Origin: Pandoraea norimbergensis
GTDB taxonomy: Bacteria; Pseudomonadota; Gammaproteobacteria; Burkholderiales; Burkholderiaceae
DNA length: 64,000 nucleotides
Direction of reading: 5' to 3'
NCBI RefSeq assembly: GCF_001465545.3
Contig: NZ_CP013480.3
Location: 6,076,001 to 6,140,000, forward strand
Position 1 is the first letter of the stretch, and every line of letters begins with the position of its first letter. A program made the position numbers and the translations under genes. Of the stretch, positions 19,808-28,532 are shown piece by piece. Below the pieces are notes generated by a model. It was not told the origin of the DNA. It ran no database searches and saw only the letters and a list, made by a program, of their open reading frames with translations.

Positions 19808-20308
19808 TCAAGGCCCAGCCTTGCGGCGGCGGCGCGGCTTGGCCGGCAGCGATGGCGCTTCGGCCAGCACTTCAGGCGGCAACGCCTCGCGTACCACGTC
19901 AAGCAGGCGGTAGATTTCGGCGAGCGTGTCGCGCCCGACCTTGTCTTCCAGATAGCCGTATCGCTCCTCGACCAACGGGCCGAGTTTCTTGCACAAGGCC
20001 CGGCTCGCCGGCGTCAGCGACACCATGACCCGGCGTTGATCGGAAGACACACGCTTGCGCAGAATCAGGCCTGCGGCCTCCATGCGCTCCAGCATGCCCG
20101 ACAGGCTCGGGCTGAGAATGCAGCACTCCCGTGCCACTTGCCCGATTTCCATCTCCCCCGATTCACTGTCATTTACGGTACGGATCACGCGCCATTGCTG
20201 CTCGGTGATGTCGTAACGATTGAGCAAGGGCCGGAACAGCCCCATCACCGCTTCACGCGACTGCAACAACACCAGAGATAGATTGCGGTGCTCGAATTCA
20301 CCCGTCAT
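19808..20308 (-). CDS. MarR-family transcriptional regulator (HpaR-like)
   Basis: A 166-residue winged-helix repressor. The N-terminal part LSLVLLQSREAVMGLFRPLLNRYDITEQQWRVIRTV resembles HpaR/HpcR, the regulators of homoprotocatechuate degradation, and the wing region SSDQRRVMVSLT is typical of MarR proteins. The C-terminus is a basic tail (KPRRRRK). No aromatic catabolic genes are in the window. It lies between the liv cluster-1 operon and a separate binding-protein gene on the same strand, so it may control transporter uptake of an aromatic or amino-acid-like compound (inference). Confidence 0.85.
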   Translation of the reverse strand: MTGEFEHRNLSLVLLQSREAVMGLFRPLLNRYDITEQQWRVIRTVNDSESGEMEIGQVARECCILSPSLSGMLERMEAAGLILRKRVSSDQRRVMVSLTPASRALCKKLGPLVEERYGYLEDKVGRDTLAEIYRLLDVVREALPPEVLAEAPSLPAKPRRRRKAGP

Positions 20309-20441
20309 GGATTTACGCTCGAAAGGATCGCGCGGACAGCCCCCCGGCTGCGGCGATCAGGTTGGGACAACGCGGCCTCTCATGTGCCGCTCGTTTCGCA
20401 TGTCCTGCCGACTCTTTGCGAAGCGCGAAACTACCACGCTC

Positions 20442-20467
20442 AAAAAAAACGGGCGCGAACGCCCGTT
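20442..20467 (-). terminator. Rho-independent terminator after the binding-protein gene
   Basis: AACGGGCG (20,448-20,455) pairs with CGCCCGTT (20,460-20,467) around CGAA; the minus strand continues into TTTTTTT. It separates the binding-protein gene from the marR gene. Confidence 0.85.
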
Positions 20468-20552
20468 CTTCCGCCCAAACTCACGCCGGGCGCAGATACC
20501 GCAGATGAGAAAGCGGAGCATGCCTGAGTGCTATAGGCAGCCCCGCGGCGTA

Positions 20553-21698
20553 TCAGTTCGCCAATTTCCACTTGCCGTCGACGATTTGCACCATCACGCG
20601 CGAGCGCTGGTCCAGACCGTTGTGGTCGTTTTTGCTCATATTGAAGATACCGGCGGTGCCCGGCATTTCCTTCACGTTTTCCAGCGCTTCACGCAGTGCG
20701 GCGCGGAATTCCGGGGTGCCCGGCTTAGCTTTCTTGAGCGCGACCGGAATGGCCGTTTGCAGCAGCAGACCGCCGTCCCAGGCGTGGCCGCCGAAGGTCG
20801 AGATCGAACCGGCGCCGTAGGCCTTCTCGTAAGTGGCCTTGTACGCGGCAGCCGACTTCTTCACCGGGTTGTCCGCCGGCAGTTGGTCGACGACGAGCAG
20901 CGGGCCCGCCGGCAGGAACGTGCCTTCGCAGTCCTTGCCGCACACGCGCAGGAAGTCGTTGTTCGCCACACCGTGCGTCTGATACAGCTTGCCCTTATAG
21001 CCGCGTTCCTTGAGCGAGCGTTGCGGCAGTGCGGCCGGCGTGCCCGAACCGGCGATCAGCACGGCGTCCGGGTTCGCACCCATGATCTTGAGCGTCTGAC
21101 CGGTCACCGACGTGTCGGCGCGGTTGAAGCGTTCGTTCGCAACGATCTTGATCTTGTTCAGGTCGGCGGCCTTCAGGAATTCCTTGTACCAGCCTTCGCC
21201 GTACGCATCCGAGAAGCCGATGAACGCGGCGGTCTTCACGCCCGTGTCAGCCATGTGCTTGGCAATGGCGGTGGCCATCAGAATGTCGTTCTGCGGCGTC
21301 TTGAACGACCAGGCGCGCTTGGCATCCATCGGTTCGACGATGGCAGCCCCTGCGGCCATCGAGATCACCGGCGTCTGCGTTTCCGCAGCCACGTCGACCA
21401 TCGCCAGCGAGTTCGGCGTGACCGTCGAGCCGAGCACGGCGTCGACGTGATCTTCGCTGATGAGCTTGCGCATGTTCTTCACGGCGGTCGTGGTGTCGGT
21501 CGCATCGTCGAGCACGATGTACTGCACCGTCTGCCCTGCGATCGTCTTCGGCATCAGCGAGATCGTGTTCTTCTCGGGAATGCCCAGCGATGCCGCGGGA
21601 CCCGTCGCCGACAGCGACACGCCAATCTTCACTTGAGCGTGCGCGACGCCCGCAGCCAGCATCATCGCCGATGCCATGCACAGCAACTTCAGTTTCAT
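20553..21698 (-). CDS. HAAT ABC transporter periplasmic substrate-binding protein (LivK-like), cluster 1
   Basis: A 381-residue binding protein with a signal peptide (MKLKLLCMASAMMLAAGVAHA, cleavage after AHA at about residue 21) and a mature start QVKIGVSLSATGPAASLGIPEKN, typical of type I periplasmic amino-acid-binding proteins. I chose the ATG at 21,696-21,698, which has GAGGAG upstream; the frame is open 57 codons further without family similarity. It has its own terminator and a palindromic operator upstream, so it is expressed separately from livH-livMG-livF. Whether it feeds that permease is an inference from proximity. Confidence 0.9.
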   Translation of the reverse strand: MKLKLLCMASAMMLAAGVAHAQVKIGVSLSATGPAASLGIPEKNTISLMPKTIAGQTVQYIVLDDATDTTTAVKNMRKLISEDHVDAVLGSTVTPNSLAMVDVAAETQTPVISMAAGAAIVEPMDAKRAWSFKTPQNDILMATAIAKHMADTGVKTAAFIGFSDAYGEGWYKEFLKAADLNKIKIVANERFNRADTSVTGQTLKIMGANPDAVLIAGSGTPAALPQRSLKERGYKGKLYQTHGVANNDFLRVCGKDCEGTFLPAGPLLVVDQLPADNPVKKSAAAYKATYEKAYGAGSISTFGGHAWDGGLLLQTAIPVALKKAKPGTPEFRAALREALENVKEMPGTAGIFNMSKNDHNGLDQRSRVMVQIVDGKWKLAN

Positions 21699-21741
21699 TT
21701 GGGTCTCCTCACAAAATTTCGAATTCGTTCTTCTTACATTA

Positions 21742-21759
21742 ACCGACCGCTCAGTCGGT
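21742..21759. promoter_or_regulatory. TetR-type operator candidate upstream of the binding-protein gene
   Basis: ACCGAC CGCTCA GTCGGT is an 18-bp inverted repeat, 44 bp upstream of the start codon and in the likely promoter. The arms resemble the ACCGAC/GTCGGT half-sites of many TetR-family operators. No tetR gene is in the window. Confidence 0.5.
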
Positions 21760-21872
21760 GAATTGCCGCCCATCTTACGGGCACCCGTACCGTCTCGTAA
21801 AGTGCGGTTTCCCCAAATGTGGCAATTGCCACAAGGGGTTTTCCCGGCATGTTGCACTGCGAAGGCCAAAAC

Positions 21873-22652
21873 CTAGCGCAGGAAGGCATCGTAACCCGTC
21901 TTCAGGATCAATACGCCAACCACACAAAGGAACATCCGGCGCACGAAACCGACACCGTGCCGCAGCGCGAGACGGCTACCGATCTGACTGCCCAGCACAT
22001 TCATCACAGCCATGCCCAGCCCGAGCTGCCACCACACGTGACCGCCCATGCCGAAGAGCAGCAAGGCGGCCAGATTTGTCGCCACGTTGACGATCTTCGA
22101 GGACGCCGAGGCATTGACGAAATCCTGTCCGAACAGCCGCACGAACAGGAACACGAGAAAGCTGCCCGTGCCCGGGCCGAAGAAACCGTCGTAGAAGCCG
22201 ATAGCCGCCCCTACCCCCACGGCGGCAAGGGTGACCCCCGTGCCACCTTTGACAGGCGCGTGTACCGTCCCGAAATCCTTCTTGCGCAGGGTATAGATCG
22301 CCACGCCAACCAGCACGAACGGCAGCAGCTTGCGCAGCGCATCGGCGGGCAGATGGGTGACGGCAAACGCGCCGCAGAACGAAAAGACGAACGCCGTCAC
22401 CGTCGCGGGCAGCAGGATCGCCCAGCGCAGTTGCACGCCACGAGCGAATCGCCACGCCGCCGACGCAGTGCCCCAGACACCGGCCATCTTGTTGGTGCCC
22501 AGCAACAGCGGTGGCGCGGCGTTGGGAAAGACGGCGAAGAGCGTGGGCACGGCGATGAGTCCGCCACCGCCCACGACGGCATCGACGAGACCGGCGAGAA
22601 ACGCCCCGCCGGCCAACATCAAGAGATCAGGGAGCGCCAGCGTGGTCAGCAT
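21873..22652 (-). CDS. TSUP family membrane transporter (TauE/SafE)
   Basis: A 259-residue polytopic protein with about eight membrane helices in two repeats. AGLVDAVVGGGGLIAVPTLF in the first half and GFYDGFFGPGTGSFLVFLFV in the second half are the conserved glycine/proline motifs of the TauE/SafE (TSUP) family, which exports sulfite, sulfoacetate and related anions. The exact substrate is unknown. The gene stands alone, 174 bp upstream of the binding-protein gene and on the same strand. Confidence 0.9.
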   Translation of the reverse strand: MLTTLALPDLLMLAGGAFLAGLVDAVVGGGGLIAVPTLFAVFPNAAPPLLLGTNKMAGVWGTASAAWRFARGVQLRWAILLPATVTAFVFSFCGAFAVTHLPADALRKLLPFVLVGVAIYTLRKKDFGTVHAPVKGGTGVTLAAVGVGAAIGFYDGFFGPGTGSFLVFLFVRLFGQDFVNASASSKIVNVATNLAALLLFGMGGHVWWQLGLGMAVMNVLGSQIGSRLALRHGVGFVRRMFLCVVGVLILKTGYDAFLR

Positions 22653-22918
22653 GGCGAGCGTCCCGGACCTGCGTTAAATGGGGCAATGAGCGAAGCAATG
22701 CGATCAATAGCGGGAAGCATGGGGGAATGAAGGCATGCGCCGGGAATGACCGGCGCCAGAATGGGAATCACACGGAATATGGCGGCGAACGCTGTGGAGA
22801 ACAGCGCGAAAGCCAGCGCGGCTTGCGGCGAGAGGTGACGCGAGACGTGACGCAAAAAGTGAAGCGCGACGTGGCGCGCGAGCGCAGTGAAAAGCACGAT
22901 GTCGAAGCACAATATAAA
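22653..22918. other. Intergenic region without supported gene
   Basis: Between the TSUP gene and the liv cluster-2 terminator. It holds imperfect repeats of GACGTG/GTGACG around 22,835-22,890. A short minus-strand open frame (about 98 codons, ending inside the TSUP gene) has no ribosome site and starts inside the terminator hairpin, so it is not called. Confidence 0.5.
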
Positions 22919-22950
22919 AAGCGCTGTTGGAGCATTCTCCAACAGCGCTT
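22919..22950 (-). terminator. Terminator of liv cluster 2
   Basis: A perfect 14-bp stem: AAGCGCTGTTGGAG (22,919-22,932) and its complement (22,937-22,950) around CATT. On the minus strand TTTTTATATT follows; on the plus strand CCTTTTT follows, so it may act in both directions. It lies about 220 bp past the livM stop. Confidence 0.85.
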
Positions 22951-23172
22951 CCTTTTTGGCGGTGCGCGTTATCGCGCTTATTGTCTCCTCGTTCCTCGCC
23001 CCTATATCCTGCTGTGACGCGAACTAGGGGTGAGAATAAAGGAGCACCCAATGCACCACAAGTCAGCATTTACCCCTACGGATGGGCATTTTTCCGACAT
23101 TCGTGCGCCGGGGTGGCGCTGGGCACCGGTCAGACGCCCCAATTCGGTGCAATCCCCGGCATCCGTTGGCTG

Positions 23173-24183
23173 TCATGACTGTTGCGCCACACCCCGGAAG
23201 AACTTGCTGCGCGCGATCAATTCCCCCACCAACCCGCGCCGGAACGCCAGCACGCAGATGATGAAGATCGCGCCGATGACGATCGTCACCGACTCGCCGA
23301 GCGTCTGGAACCACGTCACGCCGGTAGCCGTCGCCAGCCAGTTGCCGATGTCGCCCAGCTTGTTCTCCAGCACGATGATCAGCACGGCACCGACCACCGG
23401 TCCGAGCATCGTGCCGAGGCCGCCGACGAGCGTCATCAGAATCACCATGCCCGACATCGTCCAGTGCACGTCGGTCAACGTCTCGAAGCCCAGCACCACC
23501 GTCTTGGTCGATCCCGCGAGTGCCGCCAGCGTGGCCGACAAAACAAACGCCAGCAGCTTGAACCGGTCGACGTCGTAACCCAGCGAGATGGCGCGCGGTT
23601 CGTTCTCCTTGATCGCCTTGAGCACCTGACCGAACGGCGAGTGCACCACGCGCATGATGAGCAGGAAACCGAGCGCGCAGATCGCCAACACCACGTAGTA
23701 CAGCGTGAGGTCCGAGTCGAGCGGCAACACACCGAACAGGCTGCCGCGCGGCACGCCTTGCAGACCGTCTTCCCCGCCCGTGAACGGCGCTTGCAGACAC
23801 AGGAAGTACAGCATCTGCGCGAGGGCCAGCGTGATCATCGCGAAGTAGATGCCCTGACGCCGGATCGCCAGCAAACCGATCACCAGCCCCAGTGCCGCAC
23901 CCGCCACCATGCCGGCAAGAATGCCGACTTCCGGCGTGAAGCCGAGGTTGCGAATCGCGTAGCCCGTCACATACCCTGCGCTGCCGAAGAACGCGGCGTG
24001 CCCGAACGACAGCAGCCCGGTAAAGCCCAACAGCAGATTGAACGCACAGGCGAACAGCGCGAAGCACAACACCTTCATCACGAAGACCGGATACGCCCCG
24101 GCAAACGGTGCCGCGATCAGCGCCAGTAGCAGGAGCGCATAAAGCACCCGCTGATGCACCCGTTGTTTCATACGTTGTTGCAT
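23173..24183 (-). CDS. livM: HAAT ABC transporter permease LivM, cluster 2
   Basis: A 336-residue inner-membrane permease. The motif FNLLLGFTGLLSFGHAAFFG (about residues 48-67) and the cytoplasmic coupling segment SPFGQVLKAIKENEPRAISLGYD are diagnostic of LivM. It is last in the operon livG-livF-livK-livH-livM and begins 11 bp after livH. The order and the two permease types indicate a heterodimeric channel. A strong terminator follows. Confidence 0.93.
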   Translation of the reverse strand: MQQRMKQRVHQRVLYALLLLALIAAPFAGAYPVFVMKVLCFALFACAFNLLLGFTGLLSFGHAAFFGSAGYVTGYAIRNLGFTPEVGILAGMVAGAALGLVIGLLAIRRQGIYFAMITLALAQMLYFLCLQAPFTGGEDGLQGVPRGSLFGVLPLDSDLTLYYVVLAICALGFLLIMRVVHSPFGQVLKAIKENEPRAISLGYDVDRFKLLAFVLSATLAALAGSTKTVVLGFETLTDVHWTMSGMVILMTLVGGLGTMLGPVVGAVLIIVLENKLGDIGNWLATATGVTWFQTLGESVTIVIGAIFIICVLAFRRGLVGELIARSKFFRGVAQQS

Positions 24184-24194
24184 TGCTGTGCCCC

Positions 24195-25079
24195 TTACTT
24201 TTGTTTGCCGAACAGCCCTGCCGGGCGCAGCAGCAGCACGATCACCATGATCACGAACACCACGGTCGCCGACGCTTCCGGGTAGAACACCTTCGTGAAG
24301 CCTTCGATCACACCCAACATCAGACCGGTGATGATCGAGCCCATGATCGAGCCCATACCGCCGATCACGACCACTGCGAACACGGTGATGATCATCGACT
24401 GGCCCATCAGCGGCGAGATCTGGATGACCGGTGCGGCGAGCACGCCCGCAAATGCGGCCAGCCCGACACCGAAGCCGTACGTCAGCGTAATCATGAGCGG
24501 CACGTTCACACCGAACGCCTCAACGAGCTTCGGGTTTTCCGTGCCCGCGCGCAGATACGCGCCGATCTTCGTCTTCTCGATCACGAACCACGTGGCGAAG
24601 CACACGATCAGCGAAGCCACCACGACCCAGCCACGATAGTTCGGCATGAACATGAAGCCGAGATTGGTCGCGCCCGACAGAATTTCAGGCGCGTCGTAAG
24701 GCTGCCCGGACACGCCGAACATCGAACGGAACACACCTTCCAGAACGAGCGTGATACCAAACGTGAGCAACAGCCCGTAGAGGTGATCGAGCTTGTAAAT
24801 CCAGCGCAGCATCGTGCGCTCGATGATGATGCCGATAATGCCCACCACGATCGGGGCGAGAATCAGCATGACCCAGTAATTGAGGCCAAGATAGTTGCCG
24901 CCCATCCAGGCGAGCATGGCACCCAGCATGAACAACGCGCCGTGCGCGAAGTTGATCACGTTGAGCAGACCGAAAATCACCGCCAGGCCAAGACTCAGCA
25001 TGGCGTAAAACGAGCCATTCACCAGTCCCAGCAGCAGTTGGCTCAACAGCGCCGGCAGGGGGATGCCTAGTAATTCCAT
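24195..25079 (-). CDS. livH: HAAT ABC transporter permease LivH, cluster 2
   Basis: A 294-residue permease with the LivH N-terminus LLGLVNGSFYAMLSLGLAVIFGLLNVINFAHGALFMLGA. I chose the ATG at 25,077-25,079 (MELLGIPLPALLSQL) for agreement with the family; an in-frame GTG 13 codons upstream adds MSRRGLSPRESIS, which is not conserved. The ribosome site is weak. It lies between the binding-protein gene and livM. Confidence 0.92.
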   Translation of the reverse strand: MELLGIPLPALLSQLLLGLVNGSFYAMLSLGLAVIFGLLNVINFAHGALFMLGAMLAWMGGNYLGLNYWVMLILAPIVVGIIGIIIERTMLRWIYKLDHLYGLLLTFGITLVLEGVFRSMFGVSGQPYDAPEILSGATNLGFMFMPNYRGWVVVASLIVCFATWFVIEKTKIGAYLRAGTENPKLVEAFGVNVPLMITLTYGFGVGLAAFAGVLAAPVIQISPLMGQSMIITVFAVVVIGGMGSIMGSIITGLMLGVIEGFTKVFYPEASATVVFVIMVIVLLLRPAGLFGKQK

Positions 25080-25167
25080 CGAAATCGATTCTCTGGGAGA
25101 AAGACCGCGACGGGACACACGTCCCGCCGCTTTTCAGTGCACTGTCAGATGACGATGCGAACCCGGC

Positions 25168-26373
25168 TTACTTCTTCATCAACGGGCAGGTCGATTCCGC
25201 CACGGTGGTGAACGCCTTGTCGCCCGGAATCGTCGCGACCACCTTGTAGTAGTCCCACGGCTCTTTCGATTCCTTCTTCGACTTCACTTGCATCAGGTAC
25301 ATGTCGTGGACCATCGTGCCGTCCTTGCGGATGTAGCCCTTGCTATACATGTCGTCGATCTTGATCTTGTGCAGCTCGTCCATCACCTTGTCGGCGTCGG
25401 TGCTGCCGGCGGCCTGCACCGCCTTCAGATACGTCATCGTGGCCGAGTAGTCACCCGCTTGCAGGCTCGACGGCATCTTGCGCATCTTGTCGAAGTAGCG
25501 CTTGGCGAAGGCACGGGTCTTGTCGTCCTTGTCCCAGTACCAGCTGTCCGTCAGGTACATGCCTTCGGTGTTGTCCAGACCGAGCGAGTGAATGTCGTTG
25601 ATGAACACCAGCAGACCGGCGATCTGCATCTTGCCCTTGACGCCGAATTCCTTGGCGGCCTTGATCGCGTTAATGGTGTCGCCACCGGCATTGGCCAGAC
25701 CCAGCACCTGTGCACCCGACGACTGCGCCTGCAACAGGTACGACGAGAAGTCCGACGCCGAGAGCGGGTGCTTGACCGCGCCCTTGACCGTGCCGCCATT
25801 GGCCTTGACCACGTCGGCCGTTGCCTTCTCCAGCGCATGACCGAACGCATAGTCGGCGGTCAGGAAGAACCACGACTTGCCGCCCGCCTTGACCACGGCC
25901 GAGCCGGTGCCGCGTGCGAGTGCGACGGTGTCATACGCGTAGTGCACGCCGTACGGCTGGCACTGATCGTTGGTGAGGGCGTCCGAGCCGGCACCCACGT
26001 TGATGTAGACCTTCTTCTTCTCGGCCGAGACCTTGTTCATCGCAAGGCCGGTACCCGAGTTGGTACCGCCGATGAGCATGTCGACGCCGCCGCGATCGAA
26101 CCATTCGCGCGCTTTCGACGCGGCCACGTCGGCCTTGTTCTGGTGATCGGCCGTGACCAGTTCGATCGGCTTGCCGAGCACCTTGCCGCCGAAGTCGGAG
26201 ATTGCCATCTTGATGGCTTCCGCACCGCCTTGTCCGTCGATATCGGTGTACAGACCCGACATGTCGGTAATGAAACCGATCTTCACCGTGTTGCCATCGG
26301 CCTGGGCCTGCGAGGCCATTGCCGCAAAACCGATCGCAGCCGCAACCGCCAACGCCTTCATCCGCATCGTCAT
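25168..26373 (-). CDS. HAAT ABC transporter periplasmic binding protein (LivK-like), cluster 2
   Basis: A 401-residue type I periplasmic binding protein with a signal peptide (MTMRMKALAVAAAIGFAAMASQAQA, cleavage about residue 25). The mature protein starts DGNTVKIGFITDMSGLYTDIDG. I chose the ATG at 26,371-26,373, which has AAGGAGAC upstream. It is the third gene of the livGFKHM operon. The sequence SWFFLTADYAFGHALEKAT is typical of HAAT proteins for non-branched substrates, so the ligand need not be leucine; I cannot name it. Confidence 0.92.
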   Translation of the reverse strand: MTMRMKALAVAAAIGFAAMASQAQADGNTVKIGFITDMSGLYTDIDGQGGAEAIKMAISDFGGKVLGKPIELVTADHQNKADVAASKAREWFDRGGVDMLIGGTNSGTGLAMNKVSAEKKKVYINVGAGSDALTNDQCQPYGVHYAYDTVALARGTGSAVVKAGGKSWFFLTADYAFGHALEKATADVVKANGGTVKGAVKHPLSASDFSSYLLQAQSSGAQVLGLANAGGDTINAIKAAKEFGVKGKMQIAGLLVFINDIHSLGLDNTEGMYLTDSWYWDKDDKTRAFAKRYFDKMRKMPSSLQAGDYSATMTYLKAVQAAGSTDADKVMDELHKIKIDDMYSKGYIRKDGTMVHDMYLMQVKSKKESKEPWDYYKVVATIPGDKAFTTVAESTCPLMKK

Positions 26374-26462
26374 CTTCGTCTCCTTCGTGGATTTATATCG
26401 CCTGGGTCCATCGCCCGGCGTGCGCGCCATGCAACGCACGGCAACGCGCCGGGTAGCTCACC

Positions 26463-27212
26463 TCATACGCCCAACAATTCGTGCAGCACCGGCATCTTCG
26501 TTTCCAGCTCGGGCGCGCCAAAGCGCTCCACGATCTTGCCGTGCTCCATCACATAGAAGCGATCGGCAAGCGGTGCTGCAAAACGGAAATTCTGTTCGAC
26601 CATCACGATCGTGTAACCCCGCGATTTGAGCGTGGTAATCATGCGGGCAAGTGTCTGCACGATGACCGGTGCGAGACCTTCCGAAATCTCGTCGAGCAGC
26701 AGCAGATTCGCGCCCGTGCGCAGAATGCGCGCGACGGCCAGCATCTGTTGTTCGCCGCCCGAGAGTCGCGTGCCCTGACTATGACGACGCTCTTTCAAGT
26801 TGGGGAACATGTCGTAGATCTCTTCGATCGACATGCCCTTGCCGCCGTCTTCGCGCCGATTGCCGCGCATGCCGATATACGGCGGCAGCATCAGGTTCTC
26901 TTCGCACGACAGGCTCGCGAAGATGCCGCGCTCTTCAGGGCAGTAGCCCACGCCGTGATGCGCGACCTTATAGGTCGGCAGATGAATCGTTTCTTCGCCG
27001 GCCACACGAATCGAGCCCTGACGCTGACCGGTCAGGCCCATGATCGCGCGCAGCGTGGTGGTGCGGCCCGCACCGTTGCGACCGAGCAGCGTGACGACTT
27101 CGCCACGGCCCACGGTCAGATCCACGCCGTGCAGGATGTGCGATTCGCCGTACCAGGCTTGCAGTCCTTCGACTTCGAGTGCGGGCACATTGCCGCCGCC
27201 GTTACCGTACAT
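26463..27212 (-). CDS. livF: HAAT ABC transporter ATP-binding protein LivF, cluster 2 (Arg in Walker A)
   Basis: A 249-residue LivF-type ATPase. The signature LSGGEQQMLAVARIL and Walker B LLLLDEISEGLAP are present, but the Walker A loop reads GRNGAGRTT with Arg50 in place of the lysine that contacts the ATP phosphates. The DNA (CGC codon) is clear. I chose the ATG at 27,210-27,212, which has GTGAGGA as ribosome site; a GTG overlapping the livG stop lies four codons upstream. The partner LivG of the same operon keeps a normal GPNGAGKTT. The enzyme may work asymmetrically, with one impaired site (inference). Confidence 0.9.
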   Translation of the reverse strand: MYGNGGGNVPALEVEGLQAWYGESHILHGVDLTVGRGEVVTLLGRNGAGRTTTLRAIMGLTGQRQGSIRVAGEETIHLPTYKVAHHGVGYCPEERGIFASLSCEENLMLPPYIGMRGNRREDGGKGMSIEEIYDMFPNLKERRHSQGTRLSGGEQQMLAVARILRTGANLLLLDEISEGLAPVIVQTLARMITTLKSRGYTIVMVEQNFRFAAPLADRFYVMEHGKIVERFGAPELETKMPVLHELLGV

Positions 27213-27220
27213 AGCCGTCC

Positions 27221-28000
27221 TCACCCGTGGGCTCCCTGCAATTCGCTGTCCGCGGTGCCCATATAGGCTTCCATCACTTGCGGATTCTTCGAGACTTCGT
27301 GATACGGCCCTTCGGCCAGCACCTCACCGCGTTGCAGCACGGTGATGGTGTCGGAGATGCCGGCCACCACGTTCATGTTGTGTTCGACCATCAGAATCGT
27401 GCGGCCGACCGACACCTTCTTGATGAGTGCCGTCACACGATCCACGTCTTCGTGACCCATGCCTTGCGTGGGTTCATCGAGCAACATTAGTTCGGGTTCC
27501 ATAGCAAGTGTGGTGGCGATTTCCAGCGCACGCTTGCGGCCGTAGGGCAACTCGACGGTGAGGGTGTGAGCGAATTCGGTGAGTCCGACTTCAGCGAGCA
27601 ACTCCATGGCGCGCGCATCGAGCTGATGCAGCGAATCGCTGCTGCGCCAGAAGTGGAATGCCGTGCCGAGGTTGCGTTGCAGGCCGATGCGCACGTTCTC
27701 CAGCACCGACAGGTGCGGGAACACGGCAGAGATCTGGAACGAGCGGATGATGCCGCGCCGCGCGATCTGCGCAGGGGCTTCACGCGTGATGTCTTCGCCG
27801 TTGAACGTGATGGTGCCGGCGCTCGGCACTAGGAATTTGGTGAGCAGGTTGAAGCAGGTCGTCTTGCCTGCGCCATTCGGCCCGATGAGTGCGTGAATGG
27901 TGCCGCGCGCAACGCGCAGGTCGACCCCGTTCACGGCGGTGAAGCCACGAAACTCTTTGGTGAGTCCGCGGGTTTCGAGAATGTAATCGTTGTTCGCCAT
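27221..28000 (-). CDS. livG: HAAT ABC transporter ATP-binding protein LivG, cluster 2
   Basis: A 259-residue ATPase with an intact Walker A GPNGAGKTT, the signature LPYGRKRALEIATTLA in place of LSGGQ, and Walker B LMLLDEPTQGMGHED. The C-terminal extension with EVSKNPQVMEAYMG is the LivG signature. I chose the ATG at 27,998-28,000 with AGGAGA upstream; a 23-codon upstream extension lacks similarity. It is the first gene of the livGFKHM operon. The promoter must lie in 28,001-28,450. Confidence 0.92.
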   Translation of the reverse strand: MANNDYILETRGLTKEFRGFTAVNGVDLRVARGTIHALIGPNGAGKTTCFNLLTKFLVPSAGTITFNGEDITREAPAQIARRGIIRSFQISAVFPHLSVLENVRIGLQRNLGTAFHFWRSSDSLHQLDARAMELLAEVGLTEFAHTLTVELPYGRKRALEIATTLAMEPELMLLDEPTQGMGHEDVDRVTALIKKVSVGRTILMVEHNMNVVAGISDTITVLQRGEVLAEGPYHEVSKNPQVMEAYMGTADSELQGAHG

Positions 28001-28447
28001 GTCTCCTGCCACATTCCTGGTTGGCGGTGTGAGGCGATTGGTTGGCCCCGGCACCATCGTCTGTGACAACCGCGAGGCACTCAGGTGACGCTGTCATTTG
28101 CGTTGCCCGACGAATCTCTCGCGTCCCTCGCGTCGCGCCGAATTCTTGGTTCGGTCGCACATAGGGAAACGTTATTGTGGGCGGATTGCTGCAACGCGAT
28201 CATTGGGATTTGCACTAGGCTTCGCACCCCTTGAAACACGCATGTCTGCACGTGTTGCAGACCACTCGGTAACAATGCGCACGCACCTCTCCCGGCCTTG
28301 TGGCATAAGGCTTTTGCGGCACACGCAAATGCAGGTGCGATAGCTAAATTCGATGAGCGCGCAGCGGGGTGCGCGACCAACATTAGGTATTACTACGTAA
28401 GTTTTAGCGGCGAGCCGGAGAAATCCGGAAATCCGGAAAGACAGATA
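28001..28447. other. Intergenic region upstream of livG cluster 2
   Basis: No supported gene. It should contain the promoter of the livGFKHM operon, but I could not pick a convincing -35/-10 pair. Confidence 0.5.
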
Positions 28448-28487
28448 ACGCGCTGACGTTCGCTCCACGGCGAACGATTCAGCGCGT
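28448..28487 (-). terminator. Hairpin after the GMC oxidoreductase gene
   Basis: ACGCGCTGACGTTCGC pairs imperfectly with GCGAACGATTCAGCGCGT across a short loop. It lies about 45 bp after the stop codon on the minus strand. The following T-tract is weak (TTATCTGT), so termination is likely but not certain. Confidence 0.5.
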
Positions 28488-28532
28488 CCAGACATCCCCA
28501 CGACATCGACTTCATATCGATGTCCGGCACTG

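Noticed and set aside
22832..22890. GACGTG-like repeats as further parS sites or a direct-repeat array
   Set aside because: The units are irregular in spacing and lack the palindromic parS arms.
22646..22942. 98-codon minus-strand frame with hydrophobic segments
   Set aside because: Starts inside the terminator hairpin, overlaps the TSUP gene and has no ribosome site.
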